Shown here one piece after another: positions 46,928 through 54,345 of a stretch of DNA of 64,000 nucleotides. The number at the start of each line of letters is the position of its first letter. Position 1 is the first letter of the stretch. The position numbers and the translations under genes are program-made. Source of the stretch: Pontibacter flavimaris (GTDB lineage Bacteria > Bacteroidota > Bacteroidia > Cytophagales > Hymenobacteraceae); NCBI RefSeq assembly GCF_001907195.1, contig NZ_LVWA01000005.1, positions 62,001-126,000 on the forward strand, given 5' to 3'. The notes below the pieces were generated by a model. It did not search any database, was not told the DNA's origin, and was given only the letters and a program-made list of their open reading frames with translations.

Positions 46928-48169
46928 ATGTTTGAGTATTTTCCTTTTGATAAATTTTCATTTAATGCTCCAGATCTGTTATTTATTTTTATCTACTTTT
47001 TTATAAGTTTTATCTTATTAAATTCTCTAAAAAAAGCAGATAAAAAAATCATACCTGTTTTTACCTGTATAATATTCTTACACTCCGCTATCACTATAGG
47101 ATATTGGTATTATACAACCATAAATCCGGCAGATTCAATAGGATATTATAGTGAAGCTTCTAAGTTAGGATCAGAAGGTGGCATATTCCGGCAAATCGGT
47201 CAAGGAGCAGATTTTATATTGTTTATTCTTGCCCCTTTTGTTGCAATCTTTAATTTGTCCTATTTTGGAAGCTTTTTTGTTTTCTCTACCTTTGGTTTAG
47301 GAGGATACTACTATCTAATAAAAACTATAATAGAATTAGCTGCTAGACAGCAAGCAAGTTATAAAACTAATCAATTTTACTTCCTACTACTTCCGGGGAT
47401 ACATTTTTGGAGCTGTTCAGTTGGTAAGGAACCAGTCATTTTCCTTGGAATTACAATGTTGCTTTTTGGCTTCCTAAGTAAAAGAGCTTTTCATCTTATT
47501 GTTGGAGTAATATTGGTTGGATTTGTTCGATCTCATGTTCTACTAATTATAAGCACAGGAGTTGTTTTAGGATATGTTTTTCTAGCGAAAGGGATTAGCA
47601 AGGCATATAAGGTAATGGTCTTACTAGCTTCTTCAATGATCCTTTATCTTCTTCTACCTTTTGTAATGCAAAGGTTGGGACTTGATGAATTGAATACAAC
47701 AAATGTTGAAAGTTATGTAAGTCAACATGAAGGATACAACCAAAGAGGGGGGGGAGCTGTGGATTTGAGTAATAGTAATATTGCTTTCAAGATGATAAGC
47801 TATCTTTATAGGCCTTTTTTTATAGACGCAAGGAGTGTATTTGGAATTATTACGTCTTTCGAAAATATTGCTTGGGTAGTCCTAACGTGGCAAGTATTTA
47901 AGCAACTTAGAATGAAAATTCTTGACAATAATTTATCTGAGTCTTATGCCCCATTATTTTTTAGTTTCTTATTATTGTTAATAGGCTCGTCATCAATATT
48001 AAACAATTTGGGAATAGCAGCAAGGCAAAAGACCATGTTATTTCCAATGGTCTTTTTAATGTACTTTTTAAGTTTATGGTGGGGGAAAACAATAAAAGCC
48101 CAAACGCCAGCAAAAGTTCGATTAGCTAAATACAAGCACTATGAGTTTAATTCAAGAAAGAATATATAA
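46928..48169 (+). CDS. Candidate Wzy-type polysaccharide polymerase
   Basis: A 413-residue protein with about ten hydrophobic segments and a hydrophilic periplasmic-type loop (about 245-290, TTNVESYVSQHEGYNQRGGGAVDL). It has no strong motif, but size, topology, the GIAARQKTMLFPMVFLMYF ending and location among Wzx and glycosyltransferase genes fit the O-unit polymerase. An 8-base G run at 47747-47754 codes for the GG of RGGGAV. A change of one base either way would end the protein within ten codons. It overlaps the next gene by 29 bases. Confidence 0.65.
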   Translation: MFEYFPFDKFSFNAPDLLFIFIYFFISFILLNSLKKADKKIIPVFTCIIFLHSAITIGYWYYTTINPADSIGYYSEASKLGSEGGIFRQIGQGADFILFILAPFVAIFNLSYFGSFFVFSTFGLGGYYYLIKTIIELAARQQASYKTNQFYFLLLPGIHFWSCSVGKEPVIFLGITMLLFGFLSKRAFHLIVGVILVGFVRSHVLLIISTGVVLGYVFLAKGISKAYKVMVLLASSMILYLLLPFVMQRLGLDELNTTNVESYVSQHEGYNQRGGGAVDLSNSNIAFKMISYLYRPFFIDARSVFGIITSFENIAWVVLTWQVFKQLRMKILDNNLSESYAPLFFSFLLLLIGSSSILNNLGIAARQKTMLFPMVFLMYFLSLWWGKTIKAQTPAKVRLAKYKHYEFNSRKNI

Positions 48170-49517
48170 AAGCCTTCCAAATGTGCTCCAAAATGGTTTA
48201 GTTACTTTTTTTGATTATATACAATATAAGAAGCGACATTCGGGAGTTTATGGACAGTTCCTTGCAGAATATAAGAATGCTAAGTCTTTGAATATAGAAG
48301 AACTAATATTTCTTCAAAAAGAGTGCCTTATTGAGTTCTTAAATTATGCTAAACACAGTTCCACGTATTATAAGAATCTACTCAATGATTTTCCGTTTAA
48401 TCAAGATGTTTTCCAAGCTTATAAAACTATACCCATTCAATCTAAAGAGGATATTAGAGAAAATTTAGGGCGTATCTTTACAATTTCGAAGAAAAAAGCC
48501 ATTTTGTCCAAAACAGGAGGAACTACAGGTAAATCTATGGAGGTCCGATTCCGCCCTGATGATATGCAAAAGAGATTTGCTATACTGGATGCCTGGAGAG
48601 AAAGTTTCGGATACAAATTAGGTGACAAAGTCGCCTGGTTCAGTGGTAAATCGCTATTAACTGACAAAGATGTAAAAGCTAATAAGTATTGGAAATACGA
48701 TTTTCTGTATAAAATTCGATACTATTCTACTTTCCACATACATGATAACAGTATTCGGCACTATATAGATGATTTAAACAATTTTAAACCATTATTTGCT
48801 ATTGGCTTCCCCTCTAGTATGTATGAAATAGCCAAATGGGGTTTGAAAAACAATTTTCCTCTTAAGTATAAGATGGAGACCTTGTTCCCAACAGCTGAAA
48901 CTATTATTGATGAAGAAAGGAGGGTTTTAGAAACCTTCTTCGGAGGAAGAGTCGTTAATCAATATGCTTCCTCTGAAGGCGCACCATTTATATTAGAATG
49001 TAAAAAAGGAAAGTTACACCTGGAGATGCTCAGCGGTTTTTTCGAAGTTCTGGATGAACAAGGATTACCTGCTCAAAGTGGAGAACTAGTCTTTACTTCA
49101 TTTTCAACCCACGGGACTCCTTTAATCCGGTATGCAATTAAGGATAGGATTGTGTTATCGGATGAAATTTGTGATTGTGGCAATCACAACCCTGTGGTTA
49201 AAAGCATTGAGGGTAGAGTAAATGATTTTATTTATTCAAAAGAAAGAGGAAAGATAAACTTAGGTAATATATCGAATTGTATAAAATATGTCAAGGGTGT
49301 TATTAAGTTTCAGATTATTCAAAATCAAGAAGATGCAGTTCTTGTCTTAGTTGTTAAGTCCTCTGAGTATAGCCTTAATGATGAGAAGATGTTTAGGCAT
49401 GAGTTAGTGCAAAGACTAGGCGAGAAAGTAGATATTAAGTTTCAATATGTGAGCGATATACCAAGAGAGTCTAGTGGTAAATACCGAATTGTAAAAAATA
49501 ATTTAAAATTAGCGTAG
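48141..49517 (+). CDS. CapK/phenylacetate-CoA ligase-like adenylate-forming enzyme
   Basis: A 458-residue member of the CapK branch of the adenylate-forming (ANL) enzymes. It has the ATP loop SKTGGTTGKSMEVRF near 130, NQYASSEGAPF near 275 and LIRYAIKDRIVLSDEICDCG near 335. Members are frequent in capsule and O-antigen clusters but their reaction there is not established. Activation of an acyl or amino-acid group to decorate the glycan is plausible. Its start lies within the end of the polymerase gene. Confidence 0.8.
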   Translation: MSLIQERIYKSLPNVLQNGLVTFFDYIQYKKRHSGVYGQFLAEYKNAKSLNIEELIFLQKECLIEFLNYAKHSSTYYKNLLNDFPFNQDVFQAYKTIPIQSKEDIRENLGRIFTISKKKAILSKTGGTTGKSMEVRFRPDDMQKRFAILDAWRESFGYKLGDKVAWFSGKSLLTDKDVKANKYWKYDFLYKIRYYSTFHIHDNSIRHYIDDLNNFKPLFAIGFPSSMYEIAKWGLKNNFPLKYKMETLFPTAETIIDEERRVLETFFGGRVVNQYASSEGAPFILECKKGKLHLEMLSGFFEVLDEQGLPAQSGELVFTSFSTHGTPLIRYAIKDRIVLSDEICDCGNHNPVVKSIEGRVNDFIYSKERGKINLGNISNCIKYVKGVIKFQIIQNQEDAVLVLVVKSSEYSLNDEKMFRHELVQRLGEKVDIKFQYVSDIPRESSGKYRIVKNNLKLA

Positions 49518-49524
49518 GTAATCT

Positions 49525-50721
49525 ATGCATGTTTGGTATATGCCAAAACTTTTCCGTATCACAACAGTACCACTTTCACTACAAAAGCTCATCACAGGGC
49601 AACTGCCTTATATGCGCACAAAGGGCTTTGAACCGCTGATGATCTCGGCGGATGGGCCAGAAGCAAAGGCGGTGGTAGTGGAGCAGGAGTGCGAGCATGT
49701 GCTGGTGCCGATGACCCGCAAGATCACACCGCTGCAGGACCTGAAGGCGCTGTGGGCTTTCTACAGGCTTTGCAAAAAGCATAAGCCCGAGATTATTCAC
49801 TCACACACCCCCAAAGCCGGCATCATAGGCATGTTGGGTGGTATGCTGGCAGGAGTGCCCGTTCGTCTGCACACGGTGGCGGGATTGCCGTTGATGGAAA
49901 CAGCCGGAATTACGCGTAAAATTCTGAATGCTGTTGAAAAGCTTACGTATGCCTGCGCCACCAAAGTATACCCCAACTCCACTGTACTGAAAGATTTTAT
50001 ACTTCGGAGCGGCTACTGCGGTCCGGAGAAGGTAAAGGTGATCGGCAATGGCAGCAGCAATGGCATCAATACTGATTTCTTTAGCGCAGAGGCGCTGGAT
50101 GCGGCAAAGCTCCGGCAACTCAGACAGGAACTGAATATACAGGACGAGGATTTTGTGTTTCTGTTTATTGGCAGGCTGGTAAAGGACAAGGGTGTGCGGG
50201 TACTGGTGGAAGCCTTTAAAGCTTTGCAGGCGAAGTATAAACAAGCCAAACTTATACTTGTCGGGCCACTGGAGCAAGACCTTGACCCACTGCCACCCGA
50301 AACGTTGCGGGACATCGAGCAAAACGAGCGAATTTTATCAGTAGGATACCAAAACGATGTACGGCCCTACCTGGCGCTGAGCCATGCCTTGGCTTTTCCG
50401 TCATACCGCGAGGGATTTCCGAATGTGCCCATGCAGGCGGGCTGTTTTGAGCTGCCCAGCATTGTAACTGATATCAATGGTTGCAACGAAATTATTGTGG
50501 AGGGGGAAAACGGGCTGATCATCCCGCCGAAGAATGAACAGAAATTGCTGGAGGCGATGAAAAGTCTGCTAACGGATAAGGAGCTTTATACTTACCTGAA
50601 GTCCAACGCCAGGCGAATGATTGTGGAGCGTTACGACCAGCAGCATTTCTGGGAGTTACTGTACCAGGAGTATGAGGAACATTTGAAAAAACATGAACTG
50701 GCTATATCGAAATTTTCTTAA
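49525..50721 (+). CDS. Family 4 glycosyltransferase (PglA/CapM-like)
   Basis: A 398-residue GT-B enzyme. N-terminal [20 protein letters not shown] is typical of the CapM/PglA group that adds the second sugar to a PglC product. [20 protein letters not shown] lies near 213 and [25 protein letters not shown] near 293 (E-x7-E-like, with the second Glu replaced by Gln-Ala-Gly context). The first 75 bases are AT-rich and the remainder is GC-rich, so the island boundary lies inside the gene. It overlaps the sugar transferase gene by 29 bases. Confidence 0.88.
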   Translation: MHVWYMPKLFRITTVPLSLQKLITGQLPYMRTKGFEPLMISADGPEAKAVVVEQECEHVLVPMTRKITPLQDLKALWAFYRLCKKHKPEIIHSHTPKAGIIGMLGGMLAGVPVRLHTVAGLPLMETAGITRKILNAVEKLTYACATKVYPNSTVLKDFILRSGYCGPEKVKVIGNGSSNGINTDFFSAEALDAAKLRQLRQELNIQDEDFVFLFIGRLVKDKGVRVLVEAFKALQAKYKQAKLILVGPLEQDLDPLPPETLRDIEQNERILSVGYQNDVRPYLALSHALAFPSYREGFPNVPMQAGCFELPSIVTDINGCNEIIVEGENGLIIPPKNEQKLLEAMKSLLTDKELYTYLKSNARRMIVERYDQQHFWELLYQEYEEHLKKHELAISKFS

Positions 50722-51310
50722 GCGCATCCTCGATTTCATACTTAGCCTAACGGCCTTTATCATGTTGCTGCCGGTTTTCCTGGTGGTAACGGGTTTGTTA
50801 TACTTTGCTAACCATGGGAAGCCTTTTTTCCTGCAGCCACGACCGGGCAGAAACGGGAAGATCTTCCGGGTGATCAAGTATAAAACGATGAACGACCAGA
50901 AGGATCCGCAGGGAAACCTGCTGCCTGATGAGTTGCGGCTGACGCCGGTGGGTGCATTTGTGCGCAAAACGTCTCTGGACGAGATCCCGCAGCTGCTGAA
51001 TGTGATCAAAGGGGATATGAGCCTGATCGGCCCACGGCCTTTGCTGGTGGAATACCTGCCCCTTTATAACGAAGTGCAGCAGCGAAGACATGAAGTTAGA
51101 CCCGGCATAACGGGTTGGGCGCAGGTAAACGGACGCAACGCCATCAGCTGGGATGCGAAGTTTACCTATGATGTGTGGTATGTGGACAACATGTCGCCCT
51201 GGCTGGACCTGAAGATCATCTTTTTAACCATTTTTAAGATTTTTAAATCAGAAGGGATTAGTGCGGAGGGAGTAGCCACCATGCCGAAGTTCCAGGGGAA
51301 TGAGAGGTAA
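50693..51310 (+). CDS. PglC-like initiating phosphoglycosyl transferase
   Basis: A 205-residue monotopic phosphoglycosyl transferase that moves a sugar phosphate from its UDP carrier to undecaprenyl phosphate, starting the lipid-linked glycan. It has one N-terminal membrane helix ([20 protein letters not shown]), IKYKTMND near 62, the catalytic Asp-Glu in [14 protein letters not shown] near 96, SLIGPRP, and [19 protein letters not shown] near 135. The short form and the last motif match PglC rather than WbaP/WcaJ. UDP-diacetamido sugar is the likely substrate, given the PglD/E/F-like genes downstream. Confidence 0.9.
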   Translation: MNWLYRNFLKRILDFILSLTAFIMLLPVFLVVTGLLYFANHGKPFFLQPRPGRNGKIFRVIKYKTMNDQKDPQGNLLPDELRLTPVGAFVRKTSLDEIPQLLNVIKGDMSLIGPRPLLVEYLPLYNEVQQRRHEVRPGITGWAQVNGRNAISWDAKFTYDVWYVDNMSPWLDLKIIFLTIFKIFKSEGISAEGVATMPKFQGNER

Positions 51311-51311
51311 T

Positions 51312-51516
51312 CCAACCACCCCTAGCCCCTCTTTGTTTAAGGTGGGGAATTTATACTTACTATTTTGTCTGCTATCATACTGGCACAGCCTTTACTTTTT
51401 GTCATTCTGATGGGGTCTTGTATGAACGAAAGTCAGGCAGATACAACATAGCTTTTAAGTTAAAAGAGTAATAATTTATTCCCCGCCTTAGACAAGTAGG
51501 GGCTAAGGGTGGTTGG
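51312..51516. repeat. 205-bp MITE-like unit with nested inverted repeats
   Basis: Terminal 19-base arms CCAACCACCCCTAGCCCCT and AGGGGCTAAGGGTGGTTGG are inverted repeats with one mismatch. Inside them a second inverted pair (TTAAGGTGGGGAAT / ATTCCCCGCCTTA) repeats the symmetry. The core contains TATACTTA. No coding capacity. It sits between the PglC-like and PglD-like genes. Confidence 0.7.
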
Positions 51517-51841
51517 AACCAATATTCCTTGCTGCCCTTGCATTTGCAGATTACAAATTAGCGGCTAGTTGCTTTCGGATTACAAATCCGATAGAGCGGG
51601 TGATTGGATGACGTTATTCTTTACTTTCGCAGGGGCAGGTCGTGACCTGTCCGCGCATCAGCCTGACTAAAAAAAAGTGTGTAAGTGTAGAAAAGCTTTT
51701 GCTATCGAAAATCATGTTCATCCATACATCCTGTAAATACCAAATCAGACGAACATAATTTTGGGAACAATTCGGACAGGTCACGACTTGTCACTACAAG
51801 GGTATGATACAACTCTTCACTTTTAACTCTTAACTAAAACC
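51517..51841. other. Hairpin-rich spacer before the PglD-like gene
   Basis: No gene. It contains a TCGGATT-ACA-AATCCGA hairpin (51575-51591) preceded by a diverged half copy (GATTACAAATTAGCGG). There are two GGACAGGTC palindromes (51633-51652 with a G-U pair, and 51774-51793), plus an ATCCTG-like segment (51716-51735) and an AACTCTTAACT tract (51815-51838). Confidence 0.6.
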
Positions 51842-52438
51842 ATGTACCTATACGGAGCCAGCGGACATGCCAAGGTCATCATCGACATCCTGCAAAGTAT
51901 GGGCGTGCCGGTGCAAGGGTTATTTGATGATAACCCGGACCTGAAGGAGCTTTGCGGCATTAAGGTGCTGGGGAAATTTTCTCCAGGCCACGAACTGGAT
52001 GCCCCGCTGATAATCAGCATCGGCAACAACCGTATACGCGCCAGCATTGCTTGGCAGCTGCCGGTAAAGTATGGGCAGGCTATCTCCAATACTGCTAACT
52101 TATCGCCGAGTGCTTCGGTGGGGGAAGGTACGGTGGTGATGCAGGGAGCCATACTTCAGGCGGAGGTAGAGGTGGGCAAACACGCCATTATCAACACAGG
52201 GGCTAAAATAGACCACGATTGTGTGGTGGGAGATTTTGCACATGTCTCGCCGGGTGCCGTACTTTGCGGGAACGTGTCGGTGGGCGAGGGTACCTGGATC
52301 GGAGCCGGGGCCGTGGTGATACCGGGCATAAAAATAGGAAAGTGGTGCCAGATCGGGGCCGGGGCAGTCGTCATTCGTGACATTCCGGACAAGGCAGTGG
52401 CCGTGGGCAACCCTAGTAAGATTATAAAATACTGTTAA
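51842..52438 (+). CDS. PglD-like sugar N-acetyltransferase
   Basis: A 198-residue acetyltransferase: N-terminal Rossmann-like domain starting MYLYGASGHAKVIIDIL, then beta-helix repeats from about residue 85. The catalytic His is in KIDHDCVVGDFAHVSPGAVL near 125, and the tail VIRDIPDKAVAVGNPSKII is standard. It should N-acetylate UDP-4-amino-sugar to UDP-diacetamido-trideoxyhexose. It lies one base before the aminotransferase gene. It resembles the protein at 31313 in fold but differs in composition and clearly belongs to the GC-rich set. Confidence 0.88.
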   Translation: MYLYGASGHAKVIIDILQSMGVPVQGLFDDNPDLKELCGIKVLGKFSPGHELDAPLIISIGNNRIRASIAWQLPVKYGQAISNTANLSPSASVGEGTVVMQGAILQAEVEVGKHAIINTGAKIDHDCVVGDFAHVSPGAVLCGNVSVGEGTWIGAGAVVIPGIKIGKWCQIGAGAVVIRDIPDKAVAVGNPSKIIKYC

Positions 52439-52439
52439 T

Positions 52440-53576
52440 ATGAACGAAAAAATCTGGCTGTCTTCCCCGCACATGGGTGAGAGCGAGTTCAAGAATGTAA
52501 AAGAGGCTTTTGATACCAACTGGATTGCACCGCTCGGCCCGCACGTGGACGGCTTTGAGCGTGATCTGGCTTCATACTTAGGCGAAGGCGTGCATGTGGC
52601 GGCATTAAGCTCTGGAACCGCTGCTCTGCACCTGGCCCTAATCATACTTGGTGTGCAGGCGGGTGATGAGGTGATTTGCCAATCGATGACCTTCTCAGCT
52701 TCGGCGAACCCTATTGCTTACCAGGGCGCTACGCCTGTATTTGTAGACAGCGAGGAAGAGACCTGGAACATGTCGCCGGAGCTTCTGGAGACTGCTATAC
52801 AGGACAGAATCAGCAAAGGCAAAAAGCCAAAGGCTATTATTGTGGTGCACCTGTACGGCATGCCAGCGCAGATGAACCGCATCATGGCCGTGGCCGACAA
52901 GTATGAGATACCGGTGGTAGAAGACGCAGCAGAGGCTTTGGGTTCATCTTACAAAGGCCAGATGTTGGGTACTTTCGGGGCCATGAGCATCCTCTCCTTC
53001 AACGGTAACAAGATCATCACCACTTCCGGTGGCGGTGCGCTTGTTTCTAGGAACGAGGAGTGGATCAGGAAGTCGCGCTTTCTGGCGACGCAGGCGCGTG
53101 ATGCGGCCCCGCACTACCAGCACTCGCACATTGGCTACAATTATCGCATGAGCAATGTATGCGCAGGCATAGGTCGTGGGCAAATGGAGGTGCTGCCGCA
53201 GCGTGTGGAGAAACGCCGCAGCAACTATGCTTTCTACAAGGAGGCTTTCGCAGAGATTGATTCTATAAAATTTGCCGAGGAGCCGACCGAAGGTTTCTAC
53301 TCTAACAGGTGGCTGAGCACCGTTTTGGTGGAGGGAGAGATGACAAGAGAAGATATTCGCCTGCACCTGGAGAAAGATAACATCGAGACGCGGCCGCTCT
53401 GGAAGCCAATGCACCTGCAGCCCGTTTTTGCGGATGCCCCTTTCTACGGCGACGGCACCAGCGAACGGCTTTTCGAGCAGGGCCTGTGCCTGCCTTCCGG
53501 CTCCAACCTAACCGCGGCTGACCTGGAACGGGTTGTGTCGCAACTGAAGCAGCTTTACCAGGAGGCTAAAGTATAA
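52440..53576 (+). CDS. PglE-like UDP-4-keto-sugar aminotransferase
   Basis: A 378-residue DegT/DnrJ/EryC1 enzyme. It starts MNEKIWLSSPHMGESEFKNV, a PglE-type opening, with AALSSGTAALHLALIILG near 62, VEDAAEALGSSYKG near 161, and PLP-Lys in LSFNGNKIITTSGGGA near 186. It aminates C4 of the 4-keto sugar produced by the PglF-like dehydratase. It parallels LegC in the AT-rich half of the locus, with different start and end motifs. Confidence 0.9.
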   Translation: MNEKIWLSSPHMGESEFKNVKEAFDTNWIAPLGPHVDGFERDLASYLGEGVHVAALSSGTAALHLALIILGVQAGDEVICQSMTFSASANPIAYQGATPVFVDSEEETWNMSPELLETAIQDRISKGKKPKAIIVVHLYGMPAQMNRIMAVADKYEIPVVEDAAEALGSSYKGQMLGTFGAMSILSFNGNKIITTSGGGALVSRNEEWIRKSRFLATQARDAAPHYQHSHIGYNYRMSNVCAGIGRGQMEVLPQRVEKRRSNYAFYKEAFAEIDSIKFAEEPTEGFYSNRWLSTVLVEGEMTREDIRLHLEKDNIETRPLWKPMHLQPVFADAPFYGDGTSERLFEQGLCLPSGSNLTAADLERVVSQLKQLYQEAKV

Positions 53577-54345
53577 CGCCATACTTTTTACTAAAAATTA
53601 TTTCAAACCTCCGGGGCCTATATGGTGTCGGAGGTTTGGCTATTTAGGAGCATGCTTGAATCATTCTTTTGAGCATCTGGACAGCCCTTAGTCGTTTGAT
53701 TCATACTTTAGCTTAAGCTTTGTATGCAACGTGACGCTACCTATATGCACAGGACCCTTCTACATTCTGGACGAGGAAAGCTTTGTGTACTTAGTTTGGT
53801 ATAAGGGTGTCTTTGGGAACGGCAAAGTATAAGCTGACCGGCTGCACTGGAATTTAATTTTCTGGTGAACCTCTAACCCATTGCCTCTGCCATCACCATA
53901 CACGTACATCCTATGCCTGCTTTCAACTTTTCAGCTTACTTTTAAAAACTTATCCACAATATAGACATGATTTTACTGGCTATATATCGGTTTTTAATGT
54001 TATATTTGCACAGTTTTTAGTAAAGGATGCATTTTGCTTTGCTAATATTCATTTTCCGGTGACAGAAGGCTATCAGGGTGTCTAATTAGGGATTACCAGC
54101 CTACAGGTGGTACAACTAAACCCTGCTCTTTGCGTTCTTATCTACGGATTGAAGTGATGGATACCGTATTACGCACATAATTATTTAACATTACCTATAT
54201 AGTACAGGTGTTGTTAGTATATTTATGTGTCTTATTTCGTTTGGTATTTGATTGAATAGTTTTACAAAAGAATACAGTTTTCCTTTTGTGTAGGCGTTGT
54301 AGCAAGCGGCTACGGTGGAGGTGGATACTGTAAGGGTTATACTAT
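53577..54345. other. Long spacer and leader before the PglF-like gene
   Basis: About 770 bases without a gene. Near the left end a 10-bp hairpin (CAAACCTCCG / CGGAGGTTTG, 53604-53638, 15-base loop) may end the upstream transcript, although no T-tract follows. A TATATTTG promoter box lies at 54001-54008. The following 340 bases are AT-rich with no repeat of the families seen elsewhere. Confidence 0.55.
54001..54008 (+). promoter_or_regulatory. Bacteroidetes -7 box (TATATTTG) with long leader
   Basis: Exact TAnnTTTG match followed by CACAGTTTTTAG. If used, transcription starts near 54015 and leaves a leader of about 330 bases before the PglF-like gene, long enough for a regulatory structure. 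A -33 TTTG is not evident. Confidence 0.45.

Larger units (their letters stand above)
29008..49600. other. AT-rich polysaccharide island
   Basis: From the base after the ald stop to about 75 bases into the glycosyltransferase gene at 49525, base composition falls sharply compared with both flanks, third codon positions are A/T-rich, and the AAGTATA word drops to roughly chance frequency. All genes point the same way and nearly all serve surface-glycan synthesis. This is typical of a horizontally replaced variable segment. No integrase, tRNA or transposase marks the ends. Confidence 0.8.
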
